Assembly: GCA_003254925.1 (NCBI GenBank)
Contig: QANZ01051560.1
Location: forward strand, 228,978-292,977
Direction of reading: 5' to 3'
Length of the DNA: 64,000 nt
Source of the DNA: Chamaecrista fasciculata
Lineage: Eukaryota; Streptophyta; Magnoliopsida; Fabales; Fabaceae
Of the stretch, positions 48,794 to 61,718 are shown piece after piece. The position numbers and the translations under genes are program-made. Position 1 is the first letter of the stretch; each line of letters starts with the position of its first letter. Below the pieces are notes generated by a model. That model made no database searches. It was not told where the DNA came from and saw only the letters and a list, made by a program, of their open reading frames with translations.

Positions 48794-49281
48794 CAAATGC
48801 AACCATTGATTTATTTTATTATCAAAACAAATCAAACTAGACCAATAAAAAGTAATTTTAGCGGTTTGGTACAATGTTAGCGGCCAATATGGGTTGACAC
48901 AAGTGGTTAAGGATTCGGACGAAAATCTTTGTCTCATCAGGGACAAGAGTTTGAATCCCCTTGAAGCCACTTAATCCCATTAATGGGCATCCCTCTGCAG
49001 GGAGATCCCTTGGCGCCCAAGGGCTAGTTGAGTAGCTGTTACTGGGTAAAACTGCTTGCGGTTTAAGCCTGTACAGTAATCCTTTGGGTTGGGCCTCTAT
49101 TGGACTCCTAAACATGCCCCGGGCTACTGCCACTTTTTTGTACCAAAAAAAAAAGTGTTAGCGGTTTGGCAGTTTAGTACAATTTGTGCAGCGTCCAAAC
49201 TAAACCAAACCATTCATCTATTTGATTTGGTTCATTTTCACCTCAGTTTGGTTTGTCTTGGTTTGGTTTTGAACACCCCTA
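48794..49281. mobile_element. hAT-like remnant split by a SINE
   Basis: The right end GAACACCCCTA and GGTTTGG/CCAAACC repeats match the 17113-17950 element. An 8-bp duplication ATTGTATT (48786-48793, 49282-49289) fits hAT insertion. The expected left terminus is missing, and the SINE 48884-49155 sits inside. Confidence 0.6.
48884..49155 (+). mobile_element. tRNA-derived SINE of a second family
   Basis: The 5' part reads GGGTTGACACAAGTGGTTAA (A-box region), then GAGTTTGAATCCCC (B box). It is about 270 bp, ending in TTGTACC plus an A tract. The target duplication TGTTAGCGG lies at 48875-48883 and 49156-49164. It differs from the 13224/29701 family. Confidence 0.85.
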
Positions 49282-49369
49282 ATTGTATTGAAGGCTAATT
49301 TCTTTCTTTGATGAGTTGATCTTTAAATTTAATCGTTTTCTATACTTTATTTATTTATAATTTTATTTT

Positions 49370-49899
49370 GGTTAAAATCACATTTTGGTCTTCAAACTAT
49401 GAGATAAGTTTCATTTTGGTCATAAAACTATTTTTTGTTCTGTTTTGATTTTCAAACTTTCATATTTGTTCCATTTTAATCCTGAAAGTGTGTTTTCGTC
49501 GGGCTTTTACCGTTATTTATAACCTGAGTAGTTTAGATGAATTATTTTTTCTTGTATTAGTCTTAATAAGTGAGTTGGTAAAGAGAAAAATAAAAAATTT
49601 CCATTCTTAATCATAAATTAGAAATAAAAAAACAATCATAAATTTATTTTCAATTTGTGATTAAAATGAAAATTTTTCTTTCTTTCTTTGCCAACTCACT
49701 TATCATGACAAATATAGGAGAAAAATGATTCATTTCAATTGTCTAACTTAGAAATAGCGGAAGATACTATATGAAATCACATTTTGGGAATCAAAATAAA
49801 ATAAATGTAAACATTTGAGATCAAAACAAAATAAAAAATAGTTTTAAGACTAAAATGAAACTTACCTCATAGTTTGAGAATCAAAATGAGCATTTGACC
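49370..49899. mobile_element. Mutator-like foldback MITE
   Basis: The ends GGTTAAAATCACATTTTGG and GAGCATTTGACC match 18216-18752. An exact 9-bp duplication TTTTATTTT lies at 49361-49369 and 49900-49908. Confidence 0.9.
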
Positions 49900-49936
49900 T
49901 TTTATTTTTTAAACACAAATTCTTATGTTTTATAAA

Positions 49937-50284
49937 GAGAAAACTTATTATTTGGTCCCTGAATTTACACCAAGTTTACTAATCAATCCCTAAATAATCA
50001 AAACATACTACTCAGTCCCTGAATTATGGCAATTATCAACGATTTGGTCCTTGGGGACCAAAAAATAAAAACTCAGTACAAATTAAGGGACCAAGAAGTA
50101 TTAATTTAGCATAAATTCAGTGGCTAAAAGTATAAAATAAATTCAAATTCAGAGATCAAATCGTCACTAAGGACGAAATAATTGACAATTGAAATATTTC
50201 AGAGACCAAATCATGTACTTGAATTATTCATGGACTAATTAGTTAATTCAGTGTAAATTCATTGACCAAATCATAAGTTTTCTC
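49937..50284. mobile_element. Mutator-like foldback MITE
   Basis: The ends GAGAAAACTTATTATTTGG and complement flank GGTCCCTGAATT units. An exact 9-bp duplication TTTTATAAA lies at 49928-49936 and 50285-50293. 50294-50880 is AT-rich without a gene. Confidence 0.9.
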
Positions 50285-50884
50285 TTTTATAAATATTTAG
50301 ATTTTAATACTTAATACTTGAACTTATGATGCAAATATTTATTTAAAGTTAATTAAAATAATCAACAATAATATAAACATTTAATGAATTAAGATTTAAC
50401 TTATTATTTTAAATAATTTTATATCATGTGTCGTAGTAATTTATTGTTAATTTATTAGATATAATTTTATTTTTTAAAAACTTGGTTAATTTTCATTAAG
50501 AAGAAAGATCTAAAAAACATAGAGTAGATTGCTCTCGTGAATCATCCAACCAAGCAAGAAATTACAGTTGATCTATCTAGAGTAGCAATTCCATTTAGGC
50601 TACTTCAATCCTTGCTCTTTCTTTTGATGTCAAAGAGTGATTAATTTATTAGATAAAGTCATAAAGTTAATTAAAATAAGTAAATTTTAAAATAATTTTT
50701 TTTTAAGAAAAAATTAGAAACTAAAACGACACTCTGCTAAAATTGTATACATTTCAGCTTTAGATTTTGAAAAGCTCAAGCGCAGAGCATACGGCGTCGT
50801 TTTGCTATCGCAAGGTTGGGACCAAAAATAATTAAAAAAAAAAATTGTTTTTTGAGCTACTTGTTAGCTAGTTTTGTCCGAAGA

Positions 50885-51099
50885 GTATAGCAGTGGAGAT
50901 TTTGCATTGATGAGTGCAGATTGAAATTCAACTTCATATATAACCGTCATCCTCATGTATCAAGAAAACGCTTCTTCTCACTTTTTCTCTCCAACTTCCA
51001 TTTTCTTCTTCTTGCGTCACCTGTAAGCAGCACTTGTTGCCTCAAACCGATTTTGCTTTCTTCATTCACTTTTCTTCGCTGCGGATTCACACTTCACAG
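50885..51099 (+). other. Probable 5' UTR exon of the L18a-like gene
   Basis: A CT-rich leader (TTCTCACTTTTTCTC, CTTCTTCTT) ends at a GTACC donor. The transcription start is a guess. No short frame here is convincing. Confidence 0.5.
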
Positions 51100-52560
51100 G
51101 TACCATTTCTCCCTCCTTCTCTCTCCTCGTCTTTCATTTTCATTTGCATTTATCAGTAAATCTTGAATTTGTTAGTCGTAGCTAGTCTATTGTGAAATTC
51201 ATGCTTTTAGTCGGATTTTCGAGTGGATATGTGTTTACTGTCTATGGATTTGAAGAATCAAGAATGAAATGTCTTGATTTTTGGTTCTTGCTCTTAGCTA
51301 AGCTCGACGGCCTCTGGCCAATGTTTATCGTCGATTTGTGAATCGTTTTCCCCTAATGTGAACCTGATTAGGAATTTAGTCTATTTCACACAAGAATCTC
51401 GTGTTTTCTGTCCTTTTTAAGTTTTCTTTCTGATTTGACTGATGTGGTAAAGGTCCTTCTTGATTAATAAGAATCTTGTACGAAGCTGGATTCAGATTTC
51501 TTTTTTTTTTTTTTGGTTTTGTTTTTAATGCAGTGTCGTTTCATAGAAGAAAAACCGTTCATAGCCTAAAATTTAGGTATTATATCGTAACTTTTTCTCT
51601 AGATGTTGAAGCCTTAGAAGACTGTAAAGTGCAACTTATTATTGAGAACTCTTGTAGTGTATAGGAGGCCTTCCAATGTCTGATTGTGCTTTGAGTAAAA
51701 CATTGGAATTCCAAAACAATTTCATTTTGGATTATCTTGAGGATATATGCGGCTTTCCCATTTTGTTGGTATTCTATAGACTGTCGGAAAAGACCTGCTT
51801 AAATATGTGATACTATTTTTTTGGACGAGTTTAAAAACCTCGTTAATTAGTTCCCTAGTTTAGTGGCTCCACATAATCAGGATTGAGTTCCGTAATTTCA
51901 ACAAGTTATTGATGCTTGTGTTGACGTACTCCTTGTTTTCATGTGTTGCATAATTGATCTTGTAAAATCATCATAATCCACACCATAACTATCAAATTTT
52001 CTTTTAGATATGACAAGACTTGGATTAAATTATATCGTAAGTCCATAATCAAATGTAAATTTGTTCTAAATCATATAAAATATAAGTCTTTAGAACCTTT
52101 TTTTCTTTTAAATTGCATATTGTTATCTAAGTTGCAAATATCATTTATCGCTTAAATGGTAAGCTCACCAGTGATGTTAAATTTCTACCCAATTTAATCC
52201 AAGTATGCTTAAGGGAGACATTATTAGATCCACCTCCTTACCTACGGTCAGGCTTATTTAAAAATGTAAGATAAAGTTATTCATATGCAATAGAAGCAGG
52301 AAGGCTAGCTGTAAATTTCTCATAACTAGATAAATATCAAGATTTCAACACAAAAATATTCTTCATTCTTGTTTCATTATGTGGAAACATGATTCATTAC
52401 AGTTGACGATCAGTCTCCCTTAAATTGGGCCTAATGTTCATGAATGTCTACTCATTTTAATCATTCTTGTTTCTGTATACTTGTGAAATGACTAATTCAG
52501 AAAGTTGCTCAGCTTATGCATATATGTTGTTTCAATATATTAGGGCTCTGCTTGGATACG

Positions 52561-53216
52561 ATGGACCAAAGAAGCGGTGAGTATGTTCCTATCAAGGATT
52601 CAGAGGACCAACAATTGGGAAAATTTGACATGCCACTTCCATGTTTTGGTTGTGGAATTGGATGGTTTTCGTGAGTTGTTTTATACCGATTTACTCTTTC
52701 GTACTTTCTATCTTTTAACTTGCAAAGTCTCCGATGGTCACATCTTCTCCTCTTCCTTCCTTCCTTTCTTGCAAGCTTTCTGCTAGGATTTGTTTGCCCA
52801 CCTTTGTGGTATTATGCTACAATTCTCTATTTCAGCAACTATTATCATAGGGACCCAAGAGAGCGATCTGGACTAGCTGCTTCTGCTATAGCTGTAAGTT
52901 ATATTTTACTTGAGACCCATTTTCCGTTTCATTCTCCATTTGGTTAGTTAAAAAATGCTGCTTTGCAGCCTATCCGGTCTGTGGTGTCATGTTTATGTAC
53001 AATGTAGTATGATAAAGTGTAAAGTGATACACTTGATATTATCTCTTTCTTTTCCATGGTAGTGCATTCTTAATTCTTTTTCCCCCGCGAAAGCAACTGC
53101 TCTTTGGTTTTTGATACCAAAAATTGTGGTTATTGCAGGCTCTAATCTTTACAGTTGCTGTGCTGATTGGATTAGCTGTTTTTGTTGCCTCAAAGTTTAA
53201 CTCATCTATTGCCTAA
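52561..53216 (+). CDS. 60S ribosomal protein L18a-like membrane protein
   Basis: Three coding exons, 52561-52670, 52776-52893 and 53139-53216, with GT-AG junctions in phase give 101 aa. A 5' UTR exon probably ends at 51099 (CACAG before GTACC), followed by a 1.44-kb intron up to 52543. The protein starts MDQRSGEYVPIKDSEDQQLG, contains the motif PLPCFGCGIGWFSFLLGF and two hydrophobic segments (about residues 36-57 and 72-94), and ends SKFNSSIA. Plant databases name this family after L18a, but it is a small two-helix membrane protein and not a ribosomal component. Its function is not established. An unspliced read-through frame across intron 1 is not the gene. Confidence 0.88.
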
Positions 53217-53239
53217 TCAATTCGTGTAATGAAACCCGG

Positions 53240-53240
<1 letters not shown>

Positions 53241-53279
<39 letters not shown>

Positions 53280-53298
53280 NNNNNTAAAAAAAAAAAGA
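53241..53298. repeat. Poly(A) tract with a 5-base N gap
   Basis: A long A run with N at 53280-53284, 25 bp after the L18a-like stop codon. Probably a homopolymer the assembler could not resolve. Confidence 0.9.
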
Positions 53299-54191
53299 AA
53301 AGAAAAACCAACCCATCCTATCTGCCTCCTCACGAGGAAAGGCAAGACCGATGCATGGTAGGTGAAGCTCTTCTGCTATCACTCTTGGCCACCAGGAAAG
53401 ATGGGTAACAATGCTAGGTTCTGCTAACTGAAACATACAGATTGATGTAACTCTACAATGCTAGGAATGCTAGAAGAATTCCTTTCAGAAACTTACTTGT
53501 AGTATGTACGTACATATTATCCTGATAAAAAGTTTAGACCAGCAATGAAATGGTATATGATCTTAACAAGTTTTCCATCCCATATTAAATATTTTCATTT
53601 TGATCCCCTCTTGAGGGTTGGTTGTCTAATAGTAAATTTTGTTTTGTTCATTGATGATGTTACAATTGTTGTTTGTTGAACAACCAGTGTCTCTGGTGGT
53701 GTATAACTTGAACTACTTTGTAACACTACACGTGTTTGTTGAGCTGGTGAATGAAAAGTCCAATTCTGGGATTATCTCATGAATTGAACGACCTGTTCAT
53801 TCAGTAGCACTGAGGTGAATATGGTAGCTGCAGGTTTTTTATGAGAACATTTATCCAATGATGATCGACACCTTGCATGAATATTTGTGAATATTGGAAA
53901 AATAGGAGAGAAGTCATAATTGTGCATAAATGTAGCAGATAAAGAAACATGCTAGAGATGTAATTATCACAATATCATTAGTGTAGTATGTAGCATGCAA
54001 TAAGCTACTTTTATCAACAAAAGTTTAGCACGATTGATAGATAATTGGATTCTTGAAGCATGATATCTTAGATTCCAATTATGTTGTGTATATAGAAAAG
54101 ACTTTATTAATGGAGGAAAAATTCATTTTGGTGGTCTATATGTCTCGGGTAAGATTAGTCTTTGGCAATAACTGAGGGTCCGAGAGATATA
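53299..54191. other. Intergenic region downstream of L18a-like gene
   Basis: Moderately complex DNA with no supported gene. It may hold the 3' UTR. Confidence 0.4.
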
Positions 54192-55178
54192 GGGTGTGTT
54201 TGGGATTCAATTATAATGTCATTACAAATTTATTATCTCCATTATCAATACATAACTTGAGCTACAGTGTAAAAAAGTTGTTTGTTTACCAATTACAAAC
54301 TCATTAGAAAAATATTATTTCATTACAACATCATTTCATTATATTTTTATACCCAATTACTAACATACCCCTATTAAAATACCTATAATTACCTATACTT
54401 TAATACAAATCTAAAAAACTATTTGGCAAAATGGTAATTTTCAATACCTTCATTTATTATACTTATAATTTTCTTTCTCCATTTATCATTTCTTACTATT
54501 TTGGAGTGTGTGTATAATNCGGTATACTATTGAAATTATTTATCAAATTCTGCATAATAATTTGTTGTTAGTTGAAGATAAATTATTTGGTCCATGAATT
54601 TGTAAAGATTATTCTTTTTGGTCCGAGAATATATTTTTTGGTCATCGAATTTGAGAAAGAGATCGAATCGTTGATGAATATGATTTTTTATAGGCCGAGA
54701 CAATATTTCACTTCGTAAGGACCGGTTCGTTGAATCGATATAAAATCATGGACCAAATAGAAGGTTTTTAAAATTTCCATGTTATTTACATTTTGGTCCT
54801 TTTGATTTCATTACATAAAGCAACTCCAACCTTCATTACAAATATTCACCTTTAGCACACATTCCAAGACAATTTCATTACCATGTCATTTCATAACAAC
54901 CCCAACCAAAAGTCAAAACGTCATTTCATTATCTCCACTTTATTCCATTATCAACTACCAATTTTACCCCTATACAATTTTCAAAAACCCATATAATTAT
55001 TTCAACCAATCACAACAATTACATACCCTTTTACATAATTTCACACCTTATTTTTTTCATTACATCTCAAACAATTCAAACATAATTTTACATTCCATTT
55101 TCATTACATAATTTTCTCATTATCATTTCATTACATGAAATCATCATTTCATTACATACTTATATCCCAAACACACCC
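54192..55178. mobile_element. Non-autonomous TIR element (PIF/Harbinger- or hAT-like)
   Basis: The ends GGGTGTGTTTGGGAT and ATCCCAAACACACCC are inverted, flanked by ATA (54189-54191, 55179-55181). A 3-bp duplication would fit PIF/Harbinger. The arms are rich in CATTATAA / TTTCATTAC units. A smaller ATTTGGTCC foldback (about 54570-54770) appears nested, and a single N is at 54519. 55182-56227 shows no gene. Confidence 0.7.
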
Positions 55179-56227
55179 ATAGTTTGGTTATTATTATTAT
55201 TATTTCAAAAAAAAAAAAAACTCCGTTTTGCTATATTTAATAGAATGATAAACTGATATTTTTAATATTCCCAAGATATAGTTTTTATTGACTGAATCTG
55301 TAAATATTGAAAATTTTATTTTACTTTTTGAATGAATGTTTGATCTTTAATAGGAATCTTACATTAAGCGTATTGATAGGTAATGATAGGTAAGTAAGGT
55401 AAGGTGGCCTAATTTGAGCTTGATATGAAAATGTGGATAGTTGCTACTAAAACATACAAAGAGAGAGCACTAAAGCTGTGGGATGTTCATGTTATAGTTA
55501 ATTCGGGTGGTTAGTACTAATAACACGTAATAGCTATATTAATATTACATTAGATCATCACTTGGTTTATCTCTATTGAGTATTAATTTATTTTTTTGCT
55601 CAAACTATTGAGTATTAATTACTTGTTAATAAAAAGCTAAAAATGAGTAAATGACACTGAAAGTAAAGTTATTTTTTTATGAATTAAAGAAGTTAAAATT
55701 TAAGAGACGTATTGGTTTTAAAGTAATCGCTTGAATGAGTTTCAAAAAATAGTAAAATGAATTATAATCGCAGCAAATACCTCTTTTAGTGACAGGAGAA
55801 GTTGCCATTATAAGTCTATAACTTTTATTAGTGATAACGTTAAGGTGAATCCTACAAAGGATCATCATTCAGTCATATTTACTAATTGTTAGACATAAAT
55901 CACTACACAGAGCAAGCCATTTGCTACTTTAAGCAAGTGGTAAAACACTATTGCAGTACTTCTATTTTAATGGGCCATAACAAAATATAGGCCACATGAT
56001 CTCGGGGCTGATTACCAAAATCCAATGAAAGTCTGCTACAACAAAATAGAAACTACATGATTTTTCTTTTCAAAAAGAAAAATAAATAGTAGGAAAAATC
56101 TTCCAACACATATTCAAGCCTGTTGAAACAGCCAGCCACAATGTTATTTAGTGATCAAAATACACACATATAATAGTTTTCTTCTCTTTTCTTGAGCATA
56201 ATAGTGAATTAGCAGTATTATGCTCAC

Positions 56228-58524
56228 TCAATTCATTGCATCATAGTCATCTAACTTGTCATTGTACTGTAGAACCTTTCTCTTTATCTTTGATGTGTCC
56301 ACCCATGTAATGAAGTCTTCCATATTTCTGGTTACAAGGAAAGCAGGGTCCGTAACTGTCTCTGGACCGACTCGTATATGACCCTGCTCGATGTATGTGA
56401 CTGCTTCTTTCAAGTGCTCTGCAAATTTTAATCGCACCAATACAGTTGAGAGCCTACGCCTGAAAAAGGAAGATTAAAATTTCAGAACAAAGAAAGATAC
56501 AAAGCTAGCAATAAAATGAAGCAGCTAAATATTCTCACAGATTCTTAACTATGTCTTATGGAACTAGGAAAAATGATGAGGGGTAGTGGGTAAGTTCACT
56601 ACTATGTATTTCAGGAATATGATTCATTTAGATCTTTGATTTAGAGGTTTCGTTTGTCAAAACAGATCTTGAAAGGACACTTGAGTAGGTTATCAATATG
56701 AGCTATGTTAAAGAGTGAAGTTTCTATCATGTTTCTTCTTTGCATTACTGTGTCAGCTAATCATGAAATTAAGTTAATTTTTATACTATTTAAGAGATTT
56801 TACTTATAGGTAAGTGACTGAATAAGTGCCTTCTGCTTTCTCCAGCATTTCCACTATTCAATTATTTGTCTTTCCCCACTTTCTTCAGGTGTGTATACAT
56901 CTAAATCATATAATCATTTCCTTGCTCTGATACTAGAGAGGTTTTCCGTCTTTAGAAAACCACTTGGAAATCTAAAGCTCCTCCAAAGGTCAAAATGTTT
57001 ATTTGGACTGTGACAATTGATAGAACTAATACAAATGCAATTTTGCAGATCTGTAGACCAATATTGTGTTGCTATATAGTCATCTAAATATTCAGATGCA
57101 CAAACAATTTGAAATTAATAATTAGTTTATCATTTGAAGTAATGAATGCATAAAATTGTTCTTCTTACCTACAAAAGGATGACACCGTCAAACGTTCACA
57201 AAGTGTGATGCTTTGCCTGGTTGGAATCACACCAATATTGTACCTGTCGTTCACACAGGGGAATTAGAGAGACGGCAAAAAATTGGTTCTTTTGCATGCA
57301 AAAGGTGATTTGACTGACTTAAATAGTTAAATTGCATTTACAACATATACTCTCCAATATGCTTATTTGGATTATCTCCTTTTCCCCGGTTACTGTCCAG
57401 TGGAACAGGGTGATCTTAAACCATTGACATATTTTCCATTTTTACATCAATGAACGAAGTCAAAAACAACCGTATATCTTATCTCTGCAAAGGACTGTAC
57501 CTTAAAGGTGAAAGGCACACAAAAAGGAAAGGACGTGTACTGAAATAACAAATTAATTATTTGAAATTGGAGAACAAAAATTACTCTTTTTTGGCCACTA
57601 GAACAAAAATTACTTATATATATGTAATTCAGACTAAATCATTTTGCTCATACATTCCTAAAGACAAATTTTGCCCAAAAGTTATTCATATAAATAGAAT
57701 TTTTTATATGAATCCATGAAAAATAAGTCCTTTTCATCATTCAACTAATCTTTTTTCAACTTTTACGAAATCTCATTCCTGAACAACATAAAAAGAAATA
57801 CAAAAAATATTAGAACTCTAAGCTAGAGCATAGACATGCATTTTGGGGTAAACAACCCTAGTTGTTTACCAGCCACCCATACCATCCATCAGCTTAACTA
57901 GTCCAAGTGAAAAAAAAATGTAATGCAACAGCTGACATAGTACTTCTTTTTGTCAAAGAATATCCAACAATTTAACCAATTTGCAGCCTTATTTGTAACT
58001 AAATTTAAGGAACACGAGAAATACTACCCATACTAATCCAGTTAAAATGCAATTTCTGAATCACATATTCACATACTAAGGAATGCTTGGACAAAAAAGT
58101 ATAAATTCTAAATGCAATTTAAGTCAGTCACATCACCATCATGATTGTGAACAGCTAATAGAACATACAGCTTTTCCAAGAGCATATCAGTCATCTCAAC
58201 CCGAAAAGGGTCCTTTGGGTCCATCTGCTTCACCATGTTCACTAGCTTCTGAACCATTCGGCATAAACTTGAATATCTATTAAAATTTAAACCATTCATG
58301 ACCATAATAATAAGCTGTATCAGTTAATGTCCAAACTTAACAAATTATCTTAAGACATAACAGGAAATTTAATAGAATTATGAAAAATACTTTTTGTAAT
58401 CATCACGTCCAGTCACATGATAGCGCTGCATAACAAGATTTTCTCTGTGGCCTCCTTCTCTCTTCCATTCCAAGAAATTTACCTTCTTCAACAGCTTCTT
58501 CTCATGAAACTTCAGCTTCCTCAT
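56228..58524 (-). CDS. IMP3: U3 snoRNP protein IMP3 (S4-domain)
   Basis: A nucleolar component of the small-subunit processome, bound to U3 snoRNA in 18S pre-rRNA cleavage. Four coding exons on the minus strand, 58524-58391, 58276-58169, 57243-57169 and 56459-56228, are all GT-AG and in phase. They give 182 aa, the same as I recall for the Arabidopsis protein. The N-terminus [20 protein letters not shown] is diagnostic. Middle motifs are [19 protein letters not shown] and [19 protein letters not shown]. The S4 RNA-binding domain lies near residues 107-170 with [20 protein letters not shown] and [11 protein letters not shown]; the C-terminus is acidic (DDYDAMN). A 5' UTR intron probably lies between the leader exon ending at 59301 and an acceptor just before the ATG (GATGACAG). 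Confidence 0.95.
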
Positions 58525-59300
58525 TGCTTTTCCCTGTCATCACAGTTCAATATTCATTAGACCCACAAAAACAGAATATATCTTAAATGCACGGTTCATC
58601 TACTACCTACTTAATGTGTCTAAGCTTCAGATAATGCCACTAGATCATCTGTCTGGACTGGTCCAACCGAAGTCCAAAATATAAATCTCTTTCATTTCAA
58701 GGTAACTTCTCAAAATTTTCTTTCTTTTAACTTTCTTACTTCCATCTTTTAAGAAAGTAAAGCCCTTGATGATCATTACCCTAAAAATTGACACAAAAAC
58801 ACCTTGATCATTATCATTACCCTAAAAAGGGTGTGAGCTGAAGGTCGCGTTATCCATTAACAGGATATAGATTAAAAAAAATGGTTTAAAATACAATTAG
58901 TGGGCGGCTAATTTTAGCTTTTAAGGTTGAAGGGATCAATGCAATCATGGTTGTCTATAAACAAATTTTAACTCAAACAATCATGATAGGAAGTACGGAA
59001 ATCATGCCGGCTCACTTTCAAACTGGGAAGTTTGGGAAGTAGGAGCGAAATCGGTGAAATTTTAAAATCAGTGAAATTGTGATTTCTTTTACATATCAAA
59101 TCCTGAAACCCCAATAAGACGAGCCTATATGAGCTCTAATGGCACTAAAACACACAGATAAAACTCTCAAATATTGACCCCTCCCTTTCGTTCTCATTCA
59201 TCCTGGTTCCACAGCACAGATGGGCGGCTCTAACACAATCTTTTTCCCACAGTCAATGGAAAACAAAAATATAAAAGTAAATAAAGATCCAAACGCTTAC

Positions 59301-59445
59301 TTGATACTAGGAGATGTTGATGGTAAGAGGTGAGAGAAGATGATGCCGCCGTGAGTGAGTATGACGACGCCGACGCAGCGACGGCGGTGACCGGCGATGG
59401 ACGATACTACTGCAAAGAAAAGAACTAAAGGAGGGTTTAGGGGTT
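59301..59445 (-). promoter_or_regulatory. IMP3 leader exon and proximal promoter
   Basis: A GC-rich block with CGCCGACGCAGCGACGGCGG ends at a GTAAGC donor (59300). Upstream on the minus strand lies CCTAAACCCTCC (about 59429-59440), a telo-box-like motif common near ribosome-biogenesis genes. The exact start site is not known. Confidence 0.5.
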
Positions 59446-59513
59446 ACCTATAGGCCATACACCATTCACCGAGGGATATATATGACTGCATTCTTGCAAA
59501 TTGCAATTCTATA

Positions 59514-59870
59514 GGTCAAAGTGAAAATTCGGTCTCATATATTTTGCTTAATTCTCAATTTGGTCTCATATTTTTTTTTTTTTTGCACTTTTGGTCTCAT
59601 ATTTTTGGGTCAGTTCCCAATTTGGTCTCATATCTTTGGGTGAAGTGTATAATTAGTCATATATCTTTAGGTCAGATACAAAAATGACCTCATATCCTTA
59701 CAAAAGGATATAGGACCAATTCTGCAACTTGACCAAAAGATATGGGACCAAAAATGATACGGGACCAAATTGGGACATTTTTTAAAGATATGGGACCAAA
59801 AGTACAACAAAAAATGATCCAGGACCAAATTGGAAACTCAAAAAGAAAGATATGAGACCAATTTTACATG
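59514..59870. mobile_element. Foldback MITE upstream of IMP3
   Basis: The left end GGTCAAAGTGAAAATTCGG and GGTCTCATATC / GATATGGGACC units match the family at 2032, 36545 and 47744. The right end is eroded and no target duplication is seen. It lies within 100 bp of the IMP3 leader. 59871-60605 is AT-rich with no gene. Confidence 0.75.
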
Positions 59871-60605
59871 ATCTGTAGTTTATATGAAAATGTTTCTAAA
59901 TTATTTTTTTTTTTGGCCTGAGTTTCCTAAACTATATTTTCTATTTTTCTGTCTTATCTTCTTAATTATAAATTTTGTTTATATTTATATTATTTTATAA
60001 TTAGTTTTACATAAATATTTTTCATATTATTTTTTATGATGATTAATCATACAAAAATGTCCACTGCTAATTTTTATTTTATTAATTAATTTTATAATGA
60101 AAAAAAATTCTAATCTCTTTTCAAAAGATAAAAAATTATCCCATGAACATGAAGTAAAAAATCCTTTGGACAAAAGTACTAATTTCGTCTTTAAACTTTA
60201 TACAAACTATCAATTTTATCTCCAATCTTTTTTGGCAGTCAATTTCGTTCCCTATATTTTACATTTTGGTTAATTTTATCTTTTTACTAACTTCTTTCAA
60301 TAAATTAATGACATATTGCATCATGTTTTTCAATTAGAGTAAGTATTTGAGTTTAATTTTTTTTATTAATTTTACATTACATATCATTAGTCAGATAGAT
60401 TATGTCGTTAATATTTGGTTAAAATAAGAGTAAAGAATAAAAGTGACCGAAATATGAAACATTAAGGACGACATTGATAGAAAAAAAATATTAGGAACAA
60501 AATTGACAGTTAGTGTAAAGTTTAGAGATGAAATTTGTGTTTTTGCCTATCTTTTAAAATCATGGATACTGAATGAAGTACTTCTATTCAAAGATTCCTC
60601 TACCA

Positions 60606-60951
60606 CTAGGAAGCATGGACACTGACACGGACACGGGACACGACACGGACACGGACACAGCGACACGCTAGACTCTCAAAATTACGCGACACGACACGGC
60701 ATATATTTATATATAAAAATAATTAAATATTCATAATTTTTAATGAAAAATTTAAAAATTACAAGTTTTATTCATAATATATGTCATATGTATTATTATT
60801 TTCTCTTATATGTCATGTTAAAGTCACAAAAAATTGATTTATATTTTAAAATTTATGAATATGTGTCGTGTCAGTGTCGTACGGGTGTCGGACACCGACA
60901 CGTGTCCGACACGGCGACACGCCCTCAAAATGAAGTGTCCATGCTTCTTAG
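60606..60951. mobile_element. TIR element rich in GACACG repeats
   Basis: The ends CTAGGAAGCATGGACAC and GTGTCCATGCTTCTTAG carry GGACACGACACGG subterminal repeats around an AT-rich core. An 8-bp duplication CTCTACCA lies at 60598-60605 and 60952-60959. A diverged relative is at 16449-16797. 60960-61718 has no gene. Confidence 0.8.
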
Positions 60952-61718
60952 CTCTACCATAATTAAATATACGATATATGTCTAGTCCCATTAGTCAAAT
61001 TGAAGTCTCCAAAACTAAGAAGGCAATAGAAACAAATAGAAGCAACATCAATAAAGAATTGGAATGTGATTTAATTAATAACTTAATCGATATCTCATAT
61101 CTCATATATAATAGTATGGATAGATAAATAAATAAAATTAGTTAATTTTTTTTATTTTGAAATAATAAAAAAGATTGAAGAATTTATTTTTAATTGTTTT
61201 AAAATTTAGAAATTTGAATTTAAATCATGGCTACAGATTTTGTGGGATAGTGAGAATAGAATAATTGATTTTATTTTATTTTATTATATATTTATATGAT
61301 AAAATATATTTATTTTTGTTATAAGCTTCAAAATGAAACATGTTACAAGCTTCAAAATTAGAAGGATGAATAAAGCCTAGCAACATATTTCCTGGTAAAT
61401 GAATTGCAGGTGGCAAGAAACTAAATAGCTTTTTAACCTATTATCCCATTCAGATGCAATTCATAGTTAGCTACACCTGTGATATTGTTGGGATTTTACC
61501 ACTTGCCTTTTGTCCTACCCTTTTTTATCTACACACCTAAAATAGCAAGAAGCTGAAGTGGATACATTTACCACCAAAAAAAATTCCCACTTCTCTTGTA
61601 CCTTAGCAAGAACATGGAATTTAAAGCTATTGGTAAATATGGATGCTCATGCGTTCATACAAAAAGCATGAGCATGTCCTTATCAGTGTTGTGATTTCTA
61701 TTACCAAAAGCATCATTG

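Noticed and set aside
60743-60985. Open frame with a translation similar to one at 16349-16612
   Set aside because: Both lie over the core of the same TIR element family on opposite strands, with no domain and no start context.
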